Shown here: positions 1 to 5,388 of the stretch, piece by piece | How the letters are laid out: each line of letters starts with the position of its first letter | Position numbering within the stretch: position 1 is the first letter of the stretch | Assembly (NCBI GenBank): GCA_011523115.1 | Contig: WTHO01000176.1 | Coordinates: forward strand, 1-7,372 | Source: Halieaceae bacterium | GTDB taxonomy: Bacteria > Pseudomonadota > Gammaproteobacteria > Pseudomonadales > Halieaceae | DNA length: 7,372 nucleotides | Direction: 5' to 3' | Made by a program: the position numbers and the translations under genes | Notes under the pieces: generated by a model | What the model was told of the DNA's origin: nothing | The model's database searches: none | Seen by the model: only the letters and a program-made list of their open reading frames with translations

Positions 1-457
1 GTCTGATGCTCACCCCGATGCTCGACATCTCGAATTTCAGCTGCGACTGTTCGGACAGCGAGAACGCTTTGCCGGACCCGTGTCGACGATTGCCTGTCAC
101 ATCGATAACTCCAGAGTGGCTGAGGCCGTGGCAGAGTCCGGGGCTGGCCGGGTTTTACTCGTGGATGGCCGCGGCGATCTCAGCCGATCGCTGCTCGGTG
201 ATCGGCTAGCCCAATTGGCCTCTGACAACGGTTGGTCCGGGTTGATCATCATCGGTGCTGTCAGAGACGTTGATGTCATAGATCAAATCGACATCGGTGT
301 TCAGGCGCTGGGTGTCTGCCCTGTAAAAACGCATAAACAAGGCCGGGGAGACAGAGACGTGCGCTTGTTGCTAGGGGCTGTCGAGGTTAAACCGGGTGAT
401 TGGCTCTATGCAGATCGCAATGGTGTGCTCGTCAGCGAACATGAGCTGACAGCGTGA
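1..457 (+). CDS. rraA: RraA-family protein (RNase E regulator / HMG aldolase-like), 5' truncated by window edge
   Basis: The frame is open from base 2 to the TGA at 455-457, so only the start is missing. The GTG at 80 is internal: the codons before it read FGQRERFAGPVSTI, which matches the N-terminal region of E. coli RraA (FGGRASFGGQIITV) and so belongs to the protein. By comparison with E. coli RraA (about 160 residues), only a short N-terminal piece is lost. Visible family signatures are GRVLLVDG, GLIIIGAVRDVD, DIGVQALG and the C-terminal GDWLYADRNGVLVSE. In E. coli, RraA is a cytoplasmic trimer that binds RNase E and inhibits it. Relatives are class II pyruvate aldolases (4-hydroxy-4-methyl-2-oxoglutarate aldolase) or oxaloacetate decarboxylases. 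The fold and family are clear. Whether this copy regulates RNase E or is an enzyme cannot be settled here, but it carries an Asp-X20-Arg-Asp pattern (codons 200-202, 263-265, 266-268) where E. coli RraA has Arg-Gln. It converges on nadC with 3 bp between stops. Confidence 0.9.
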   Translation, partial: SDAHPDARHLEFQLRLFGQRERFAGPVSTIACHIDNSRVAEAVAESGAGRVLLVDGRGDLSRSLLGDRLAQLASDNGWSGLIIIGAVRDVDVIDQIDIGVQALGVCPVKTHKQGRGDRDVRLLLGAVEVKPGDWLYADRNGVLVSEHELTA

Positions 458-460
458 CCG

Positions 461-1288
461 TCAGTCAAGCCGCATAGAGAGGTCCAGTGCTCTGACGTGC
501 TTGGTCAGTGCGCCAATAGAAATCAGATCCACACCCGTCTCAGCGATTGAGACAAGGGTCTCATCAGTAACGTTACCCGAGGCCTCCAACTCAGCGCGCC
601 CGCGCGCCGCTTTCACTGCTTCGCAGAGCTGTTCCAGAGAGAAGTTGTCCAGCATGATGCGATCTGCGCCAGCCTCCAGCGCCTGATGCAGCTCCTCGGC
701 GGTCTCGACTTCAACCTCTATCAGTTTGCCCGTTGCAGCCCGCCTCGCCGTCGAGATTGCGGCACTGATACTGCCTGCGGCGGCGATATGGTTCTCTTTA
801 ATCAGAAAAGCATCGAAGAGGCCAATGCGATGGTTATGGCAACCGCCGCAGGCCACGGCATATTTTTGGGCGAGTCGCAGACCCGGCAAAGTTTTGCGCG
901 TATCGAGCAATTTAACCCCGGTGTGTGCCACGCGCGCTGCGTAGAGACTGGCCGTGGTGGCGGTGCCTGAGAGTAACTGAATGAAATTCAGCGCCGTGCG
1001 CTCAGCAGTGAGAAGCGCACGCGCGGGTCCCTGTATGCGGCATAACTCGTCGCCGGCTGATAGCGAGTCACCGTCTGCGAGCCGCCAGTCCAATTGGCAG
1101 GCGGGGTCGGTCTGCCGAAATGCCTCGCTCGCGAATGCCATGCCACAGAGGATGCCGGCCTCTCTGGTCATAATGGTGGCGCTCGCCAGCGCACTCGAAT
1201 CAATGAGACTAGCGGTCAGGTCGCCCGTGCCGACATCCTCGAGTAGTGCACGGGTGACAGTTTCAGTGACGTACTGCGGTGAAATCAT
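461..1288 (-). CDS. nadC: Nicotinate-nucleotide pyrophosphorylase (quinolinate phosphoribosyltransferase, carboxylating)
   Basis: This enzyme converts quinolinate and PRPP to nicotinate mononucleotide, CO2 and PPi, the step that joins de novo quinolinate synthesis to the NAD pathway; it is cytoplasmic. The 275-residue product has the usual family length and starts at an ATG (1288-1286). Signatures in order: [10 protein letters not shown] near residue 17, AERTALNF with Arg97, [12 protein letters not shown] with Arg131 and Lys132, [16 protein letters not shown] with His153/Arg154, FLIKENH with Lys164, IEVEVET (191-196), DRIMLDNF with Asp214, and the C-terminal EASGNV...ISIGALTKH loop. All expected substrate-binding positions appear intact. 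The GGCHNHR variant of the GGGxNHR motif is, as far as I recall, normal in pseudomonad-like relatives. It is transcribed divergently from ampD, the same arrangement as in E. coli. No strong Shine-Dalgarno precedes the ATG. Identification is secure. Confidence 0.97.
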   Translation of the reverse strand: MISPQYVTETVTRALLEDVGTGDLTASLIDSSALASATIMTREAGILCGMAFASEAFRQTDPACQLDWRLADGDSLSAGDELCRIQGPARALLTAERTALNFIQLLSGTATTASLYAARVAHTGVKLLDTRKTLPGLRLAQKYAVACGGCHNHRIGLFDAFLIKENHIAAAGSISAAISTARRAATGKLIEVEVETAEELHQALEAGADRIMLDNFSLEQLCEAVKAARGRAELEASGNVTDETLVSIAETGVDLISIGALTKHVRALDLSMRLD

Positions 1289-1374
1289 GTCGTCGGTTCA
1301 ATCAGAGTGGTTCGGTTACTTAATATGCCACGCCGTGGGCGCAGGGTCGTTTCAAGGTGCGATAAGATTACCTT
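1289..1374. promoter_or_regulatory. Divergent nadC/ampD intergenic spacer, presumed promoter region
   Basis: This 86-bp spacer must hold the promoter of nadC (leftward) and probably that of ampD (rightward). A weak candidate for ampD is TTCAAT at 1297-1302 and TAATAT at 1321-1326 with an 18-bp gap. A second -10-like hexamer, TAAGAT at 1363-1368, would place transcription start almost on the ampD GTG, giving a leaderless message. For nadC, CATATT (reverse complement of 1322-1327) is a possible -10 without a good -35. None matches consensus strongly, and I recognise no NAD-responsive operator. Promoter presence is inferred from gene layout; the boxes are guesses. Confidence 0.3.
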
Positions 1375-1941
1375 GTGATCAAGACTTTGGACCATTGGCA
1401 GTTCGAGAACGGCTGGCTCATGCGGGCTCGCCGCGTAGTCTCCCCCAATTGTAACGCCAGGCCGCCTGGGTGCGTGCCCGATCTTATCGTTTTGCACGGT
1501 ATTTCCCTGCCGCCGGGAGAGTATGGTGGGGGTTATATCGAGGCGCTGTTTACCAACACCCTCGACGCTGATGCGCATCCGTATTTCGCAACGATTGCTG
1601 AACTGGAAGTCTCCGCTCATTTTCTGATTGGTCGCGGGGGAGAATTGGTTCAGTTCGTGCCGACGGACCAGCGTGCCTGGCACGCGGGCCTGTCTTGCTG
1701 GCGCGGCCGAGAGCAGTGCAATGACTTCAGTATCGGAATAGAACTGGAGGGCTGTGATGATCAGGCGTATGCGGATGAACAATATGATGCCCTGACTGAA
1801 CTGCTGGCGGCCTTGAAACGGCAATACCCGACGATTGGCGGGGATGCTATCGTTGGGCACAGTGACATCGCACCCGGCCGCAAGACGGACCCCGGCCCTG
1901 CCTTTGATTGGTCTCGCTTGAGCCGGATGCGAGACGAGTAA
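1375..1941 (+). CDS. ampD: 1,6-anhydro-N-acetylmuramyl-L-alanine amidase AmpD
   Basis: AmpD is a cytoplasmic zinc amidase of peptidoglycan recycling. It removes the peptide from 1,6-anhydroMurNAc muropeptides and so keeps the AmpR-activating ligands low in organisms that have inducible AmpC. The 188-residue product is one amidase domain without a signal peptide, as expected for AmpD rather than a periplasmic homologue. Visible signatures: VLHGISLPPGEYGG with zinc ligand His41, SAHFLI, RAWHAG, NDFSIGIELEG with Glu123, and GHSDIAPGRKTDPG with His162, Lys170 and Asp172. These correspond to His34, Glu116, His154, Lys162 and Asp164 of Citrobacter AmpD, so the active site is complete. The start is a GTG; the N-terminus then aligns with E. 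coli AmpD (ENGWLMRARRVVSP against EEGWLVGARRVPSP) with only a few extra residues. The preceding Shine-Dalgarno is poor. It is followed at once by ampE in one transcript. Confidence 0.96.
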   Translation: MIKTLDHWQFENGWLMRARRVVSPNCNARPPGCVPDLIVLHGISLPPGEYGGGYIEALFTNTLDADAHPYFATIAELEVSAHFLIGRGGELVQFVPTDQRAWHAGLSCWRGREQCNDFSIGIELEGCDDQAYADEQYDALTELLAALKRQYPTIGGDAIVGHSDIAPGRKTDPGPAFDWSRLSRMRDE

Positions 1942-1946
1942 GGAGA
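1940..1946 (+). promoter_or_regulatory. Strong ribosome binding site that fixes the ampE start
   Basis: AAGGAGA overlaps the last two bases of the ampD stop codon. It lies 9-10 nt before an in-frame TTG at 1956. This is the best Shine-Dalgarno in the ampD-ampE region and is the reason for choosing 1956 over the upstream in-frame TTG at 1908. Confidence 0.8.
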
Positions 1947-1955
1947 CGCGCGAGC

Positions 1956-2768
1956 TTGTCTTATCTGGTTTTCATCATCTCAGTCGGTTTGTTTGCCTTG
2001 TTTGGATCGGGCGGCCCGCTCCACAGGGATAGATGGTTTCGTTCGCTTAACGATCGCGTTGACGCCCTCGAATTGGACATGTGGCCGTCGCTCCTGCTGA
2101 GGGTATTAGCGCCGGTCCTAGCGCTATGGCTCTCTCTGGCGTTGCTAGATCTGTTTTTTGGGGAGCTAGCGACGGGTCTGGCGGGAGTGGTGGTGCTTTA
2201 CGTTGCCTGGGGCAGAGGCGATTATCCCACCGACATTGAGCGGTTTCTTGCCCGCGCGAGAGTGGGTGATCTTGAGGGCGCTGATATGCTGCTCAACGAG
2301 AGGGCCCGCCAGTCCGACCAGGATGAAGCAGACGGGTTGGCGGGGATGCGCGACTTTGCCTATCGCGGTTATTCGCGATGGTTCCCATCTGTTTTGTATT
2401 ACTTGATGTTGGGCCCACTCGCTGCGATCACTTATCGTTTGGTGTATTTGGCGAACGAGCGATCTGATGGACGGTTCGAGCCCGCGATGCGCATGCTGGA
2501 TTGGCTCCCCGCGAGACTGCTTTTGGTCACTTTCTCAGTGCTTGGCGACTTTGAGCATACCCGACGCGCGCTGACCACTGAGGCGTTTGATCAGACTATT
2601 TCAACAGACGCCTTGCTCGCCCTTGGCATCGAACGTGCATGGCGGGTGGAGACAGAAGGCCAAGACGAAGCCGAGTCCACCGTTGTGGCGGTGGAAGCGA
2701 CCCAAAAAGCGATCAATCTCTCCACCGCGGTGTGGGTCGCGGTGGTCTCAGTGATCGCGCTATTTTAG
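1956..2768 (+). CDS. ampE: AmpE-like inner-membrane protein (beta-lactamase regulatory/signalling family)
   Basis: AmpE is an inner-membrane protein of the CobD/AmpE-related group, encoded next to ampD. Its biochemical role is not well defined; it has been proposed as a sensory or signalling partner in cell-wall recycling and beta-lactamase induction. The chosen TTG start gives 270 residues, near the usual 270-285. The start sits behind AAGGAGA, whereas the longer in-frame TTG at 1908 lies inside ampD and adds an Arg-rich stretch unlike the family. The product begins with a hydrophobic segment (about residues 3-19). Two more follow around 46-62 and 64-86 (LLRVLAPVLALWLSLALLDLFF and the next stretch), then SVLYYLMLGPLAAITYRLVYLA in the middle and a C-terminal segment ending VWVAVVSVIALF. 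The central FRYG/WF-type aromatic region and RMLDWLPARLLLVTFSVLGDFE match E. coli AmpE (LDWVPVRLAGVVYALIG). Family assignment rests on this match, topology and position after ampD. Confidence 0.88.
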   Translation: MSYLVFIISVGLFALFGSGGPLHRDRWFRSLNDRVDALELDMWPSLLLRVLAPVLALWLSLALLDLFFGELATGLAGVVVLYVAWGRGDYPTDIERFLARARVGDLEGADMLLNERARQSDQDEADGLAGMRDFAYRGYSRWFPSVLYYLMLGPLAAITYRLVYLANERSDGRFEPAMRMLDWLPARLLLVTFSVLGDFEHTRRALTTEAFDQTISTDALLALGIERAWRVETEGQDEAESTVVAVEATQKAINLSTAVWVAVVSVIALF

Positions 2769-2863
2769 ATTTCGTGACGCTGAGGGACTCGCATCACCAT
2801 GGGTTCGCCCACAGAGGCCGAATTTGATGGCAATCTGAGGTGGCACATACCCAACGCCTCACT
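2769..2863. other. Convergent ampE/panE intergenic spacer, no clear feature
   Basis: Two convergent transcripts end here, so a terminator would be expected within these 95 bases. I find no GC-rich hairpin followed by a T run on either strand. The best pairings are a 4-bp GTGA/TCAC and an imperfect GAGGTG/CGCCTC, neither convincing. No gene with a plausible start or family resemblance is visible. Confidence 0.5.
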
Positions 2864-3751
2864 TCACCCAATAGTTGTATACAGGTGCCTCAAGAAAGGA
2901 GATGGGGGCGGCTCGTCGACCCATTCAGATAGCAACCATCCAGCGATCGCTTCGATTTCGGTAGGTCTACCTTGTTCGACATCGACGCGCATTGATGAGT
3001 GGTTCTTCGCTGTTTGACTGCACACCTCAGTGACCCTCGCTGGCAGCGCCTCAGCAATCTGATCGGCGCCTCCGGCCCGGAGCAGCGTCTGGACTTCTCG
3101 GGTGAGCCGCTCGGTGTCCTCCGCCAGTGGGGCTGTTAAAAGTGCACCGTTTGTCACCCGGTGAATGGCGGTGAGGGGATTGATAACGGCATTGATGGCA
3201 AGCTTCGCCAATAAGGTTGACCGTATTTCACGCTCCCATTGGCAGTTGGGTACGCCTCCCTCCCAGCCGGAGAACCAGCCAGGCGCCTGACCGGTGGGTA
3301 GATGAGCTCCCAGATGTGTCTCCCCTGCGCCGGAAGGGATCAATCTGCCGGTTTCATCACGCCGACAGCCAGCTGTCGTTGTGGCCCACACCAGTCTCGC
3401 ACCATTGATCGCGGGTGCGATGCGCTTCGCTGAAATCATGCCATTACAGAGAATGACGACGGTGCTTTCAGTGGATAGCCGGTGGGTGATGGCGCGTAAT
3501 GCATCCTCCACTGCCCAGGCTTTGGTACAGACCAACAGATGAACGATGGGTGCATCGGTGCGGTCTTGGGCTTGGCCCAAGGTGAGCTCCTGCTCAAAGT
3601 GATGCGGCGTGTCTGGGTCGCCAGCCATGATCAATTGGCGGGTGGGACTCCCATCGTGTCTAGACAAGAGCGTCACGTCGCAGCCTCCTGCCTGAAGCCG
3701 ACAGGCAAATAACCCGCCGATGGCACCGACACCCAGAACATGCCACTTCAT
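2864..3751 (-). CDS. panE: 2-dehydropantoate 2-reductase (ketopantoate reductase), PanE/ApbA family
   Basis: The family reduces ketopantoate to pantoate with NADPH, for pantothenate and CoA synthesis, in the cytoplasm. The 295-residue product is a normal length. It starts with a Rossmann dinucleotide motif, VLGVGAIGG (residues 5-13), and carries LCNGM with Asn103. It then has LLAKLAINAVINPLTAI with Lys183, Asn187 and Asn191, a following NG (Asn201), NHSSM (Ser252/Ser253) and PTEIEAI with Glu265. These correspond to Asn98, Lys176, Asn180, Asn184, Asn194, Ser244 and Glu256 of E. coli PanE, so catalytic Lys and ketopantoate-binding residues are all kept. The ATG start overlaps the kinase stop by 4 bp (ATGA). 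Its place at the end of a vitamin-uptake operon is unusual. ApbA was first found in Salmonella through a thiamine requirement before being identified as PanE. A related reductase with another 2-keto substrate cannot be excluded. Confidence 0.9.
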   Translation of the reverse strand: MKWHVLGVGAIGGLFACRLQAGGCDVTLLSRHDGSPTRQLIMAGDPDTPHHFEQELTLGQAQDRTDAPIVHLLVCTKAWAVEDALRAITHRLSTESTVVILCNGMISAKRIAPAINGARLVWATTTAGCRRDETGRLIPSGAGETHLGAHLPTGQAPGWFSGWEGGVPNCQWEREIRSTLLAKLAINAVINPLTAIHRVTNGALLTAPLAEDTERLTREVQTLLRAGGADQIAEALPARVTEVCSQTAKNHSSMRVDVEQGRPTEIEAIAGWLLSEWVDEPPPSPFLRHLYTTIG

Positions 3752-4563
3752 GCGTGCATCTCAGGCTGTGAGGCCCAGTTAGTAGGTTCAGGCGCCTCGA
3801 GGGGCGTAAATTGGGTTTGCCACAACGCAGTGACCAGACTGGCGACGCGACGCCCCGCTCGCACCAGCGTGTCGTCGACGGTATCGGCGAAGACAATGTC
3901 GATCAATCGATCACGTTCCTTCAAATCCAGTGACCCCGCGGCAATGGCGATGTCAAAGTACCGACTGCCCAGCGCCGCGTACTCCCAGTCAATCGCCATC
4001 AGCTGCTTGTCATCACTCAGTAGATTACCCACGGTCAGGTCGTTGTGACAGAAATGTGGCGTGTCACGTTCCAGCAGCGACAGGGCCTCATCTACGTTAC
4101 GGCCGAGCATGGCGCGTTGCCACGCTCTTTGAGCCGGCGCGGACATGGCGTCGAGATAGGTTTTGATGTCCGCTCTTAGCTGGAGTCTTGGGGCCGCTGA
4201 CGGCAAAGCGTATATCTGCTTGCAGAGTCGGCCTAATGTTTCGGCGTCGACAGCTGTTTGCGGTTGATGAGCCTTGTGACAGATTGCCACCTCATTCAGC
4301 TCATCCACGTAAACCAACTGCGGCGCGAGCCCCGCATCGGCTGCAGCTTGCCATGCAGCGATTTCCTGATGAAATCCTCCCTTCACTGATCGCGTGGACT
4401 GCGTTCTGATCCGCCCCAATAGTGGTGTGCGCGCCTCTTCATCTGAGTGAATCTCATAAATGGCGTGCCCGCTGCCCTGTGCGGTTTGAAGACCGAGTCT
4501 GGGTGGCGCCTGCAGAGGGAGAGCAAGGTCCCACGCTCGCCATGCGGCGAGTGCTGGACTCAA
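3748..4563 (-). CDS. Choline/thiamine-kinase-like phosphotransferase (APH superfamily)
   Basis: This is an ATP-dependent small-molecule kinase of the aminoglycoside phosphotransferase/choline kinase fold, cytoplasmic. With the TTG start it is 271 residues. Motifs: GSGHAIYEI (about 30-38) and LLGRIRTQ (48-55) form the N-terminal nucleotide-binding lobe, then FHQEIAAWQAAADAGLAPQLVY. The catalytic Brenner motif is FCHNDLTVGNLL (His173, Asp175, Asn180), and IDWEYAALGSRYFDIA (Asp192) is the metal-binding motif. This spacing resembles E. coli ThiK (HMDVHAGNLV...IDWEYAGDGD) and choline/ethanolamine kinases. Context beside YkoF-like and PnuT-like proteins favours thiamine or HMP as substrate, trapping the imported vitamer; this is inference. 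The start is uncertain: TTG at 4563 overlaps the preceding stop as TTGA, like the other junctions, while GTGs at 4578 and 4581 would add five or six residues. The frame stays open further upstream to 4743, but there it only shadows the transporter gene. Confidence 0.82.
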   Translation of the reverse strand: MSPALAAWRAWDLALPLQAPPRLGLQTAQGSGHAIYEIHSDEEARTPLLGRIRTQSTRSVKGGFHQEIAAWQAAADAGLAPQLVYVDELNEVAICHKAHQPQTAVDAETLGRLCKQIYALPSAAPRLQLRADIKTYLDAMSAPAQRAWQRAMLGRNVDEALSLLERDTPHFCHNDLTVGNLLSDDKQLMAIDWEYAALGSRYFDIAIAAGSLDLKERDRLIDIVFADTVDDTLVRAGRRVASLVTALWQTQFTPLEAPEPTNWASQPEMHA

Positions 4564-5123
4564 GCGCTCTGCTGACACCACTGCCTGCGCCACGTGCGGT
4601 ATCCGAGGCCAGCGAGTACGACGTAGGCGGCAAACAGGCCGGCCGTCAGCGTAAGGTCGCGTGAAAGGTAAAGGCCGACAGAAGCCAGATCGATCGCAAT
4701 CCAGTACAGCCAGTTCTCGAGCAATCTTTGGGCGACCATCCATGTTGCCAGTAACGCTGAGACGGTTGTTGCGGCGTCCACATAAGGTGATGCGGCGTCA
4801 GTCAGACTGTCCATGAGACTCCCCAAAGCCATGCTGGCCATCAGCACGGCAAAGCAAGCTGCGCCGTGATAGGAAAGAGGCCATGTGCGGATAGCAGCGA
4901 CCGACTGCGCTTCGTTGGGTCGCCACGCAGCCCAGCCATAGACTGACATGGCGATATAAAAAATTTGCAGGGCGGCCTCGAGGTACAGCTGCACCTGCCA
5001 GAAAATGAGGATATAAAGCGCTGCGCTGGCAATCGCGGCGATCCAGCAAGCCCTGAGCTGCTGGATGGCAAGGAGTACGTAGATCAGTGCCAGAACTACG
5101 GCACATACCTCAAGCGCACTCAT
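4560..5123 (-). CDS. pnuT: PnuC-family vitamin transporter, probably PnuT (thiamine)
   Basis: This is an inner-membrane facilitator of the PnuC family, whose members carry nicotinamide riboside (PnuC), thiamine (PnuT) or riboflavin (PnuX), driven by phosphorylation of the substrate inside. The 187-residue product is typical for the family. Seven hydrophobic segments can be seen, at roughly 4-20, 26-43, 46-66, 85-102, 117-134, 137-154 and 157-174. The family fingerprints are LQIFYIAMSVYGWAAW (52-67) and LENWLYWIAIDLASVGLYL (135-153), matching E. coli PnuC (VENWLLWVIINVISVVIF). The ATG at 5123 is chosen because AGAGGG (5134-5129) lies 5 nt before it and it follows the previous stop by one base. 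The frame is open to 5246, but the extra part shadows the YkoF-like gene. PnuC-family membership is clear. The thiamine call rests on the neighbouring YkoF-like protein, kinase and outer-membrane receptor; nicotinamide riboside or another vitamin is possible. Confidence 0.88.
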   Translation of the reverse strand: MSALEVCAVVLALIYVLLAIQQLRACWIAAIASAALYILIFWQVQLYLEAALQIFYIAMSVYGWAAWRPNEAQSVAAIRTWPLSYHGAACFAVLMASMALGSLMDSLTDAASPYVDAATTVSALLATWMVAQRLLENWLYWIAIDLASVGLYLSRDLTLTAGLFAAYVVLAGLGYRTWRRQWCQQSA

Positions 5124-5124
5124 C

Positions 5125-5388
5125 TCAGCCCTCTGGGCCGATATCTGCGAAATGCTCGGGAATAAATTTTGCGACCAATACCTGACGACCGAAGCGTTCA
5201 TAACTGGCCCGAAGTGCAGCCTGAATGGCACTGAATACGGCCTCATCTTCGCCGCTAATTTGGGTGCTCATTGAATTGGTCACCGCGACGACGTCGTTGC
5301 CGCGCAACAGCTCGTCAATGAAGCCCAGCACCGCCGATTTAAAATCCTCTCGGAGTGGATAGACGCTCAATTCTGCAGATAATTTCAT
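5125..5388 (-). CDS. Single-domain YkoF-like thiamine/HMP-binding protein
   Basis: An 87-residue soluble protein without a signal peptide or membrane segment, so presumably cytoplasmic. The pattern AELSVYPLREDF (5-16), followed by a helix-like stretch (DFKSAVLGFIDELL) and then NSMSTQISGEDEAVFSAIQAAL (38-59), resembles one repeat of Bacillus subtilis YkoF (FSLYPMTDDF...ISTVLRGSIDHVFDAAKAI). B. subtilis YkoF is a two-repeat protein of ferredoxin-like domains that binds thiamine and its pyrimidine HMP, encoded with an HMP/thiamine ABC transporter. Here only one domain is present, so a homodimer would be needed to rebuild the YkoF arrangement (inference). The related thiamine-binding MTH1187/YqgV family is the main alternative. 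Its ATG overlaps the receptor stop as ATGA, with GGGGA 6 nt upstream, and its stop is one base before the transporter ATG. The assignment is from recalled motif resemblance, not a search. Confidence 0.75.
   Translation of the reverse strand: MKLSAELSVYPLREDFKSAVLGFIDELLRGNDVVAVTNSMSTQISGEDEAVFSAIQAALRASYERFGRQVLVAKFIPEHFADIGPEG
5129..5134 (-). promoter_or_regulatory. Ribosome binding site of the pnuT-like gene
   Basis: On the minus strand AGAGGG lies 5 nt upstream of the ATG at 5123. It sits inside the last codons of the YkoF-like gene. It supports the short 187-residue transporter rather than an N-terminal extension. Confidence 0.7.

Noticed and set aside
981..1454. 157-codon plus-strand frame across nadC and the nadC/ampD spacer
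   Set aside because: Antisense to nadC with a low-complexity Ser/Ala/Arg product and no recognisable motif.
1285..1860. 191-codon open frame on the minus strand opposite ampD
   Set aside because: It lies entirely antisense to ampD, which has complete active-site motifs, and its translation shows no family resemblance; it is a coding shadow.
2769..2830. CTGAG-containing stretch resembling part of a TPP riboswitch
   Set aside because: It lies on the plus strand between convergent genes with no downstream plus-strand gene, and the second conserved block of the riboswitch is absent.
2769..2900. Possible bidirectional terminator between ampE and panE
   Set aside because: Only 4-6 bp imperfect stems and no T tract; not distinguishable from chance.
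4564..4743. N-terminal extension of the kinase frame up to 4743
   Set aside because: It overlaps the C-terminal coding part of the PnuC-family transporter, is Arg/Pro-rich and is unlike kinase N-termini.
5124..5246. N-terminal extension of the transporter frame up to 5246
   Set aside because: It overlaps the YkoF-like gene; the ATG at 5123 has a proper Shine-Dalgarno and gives the normal family length.
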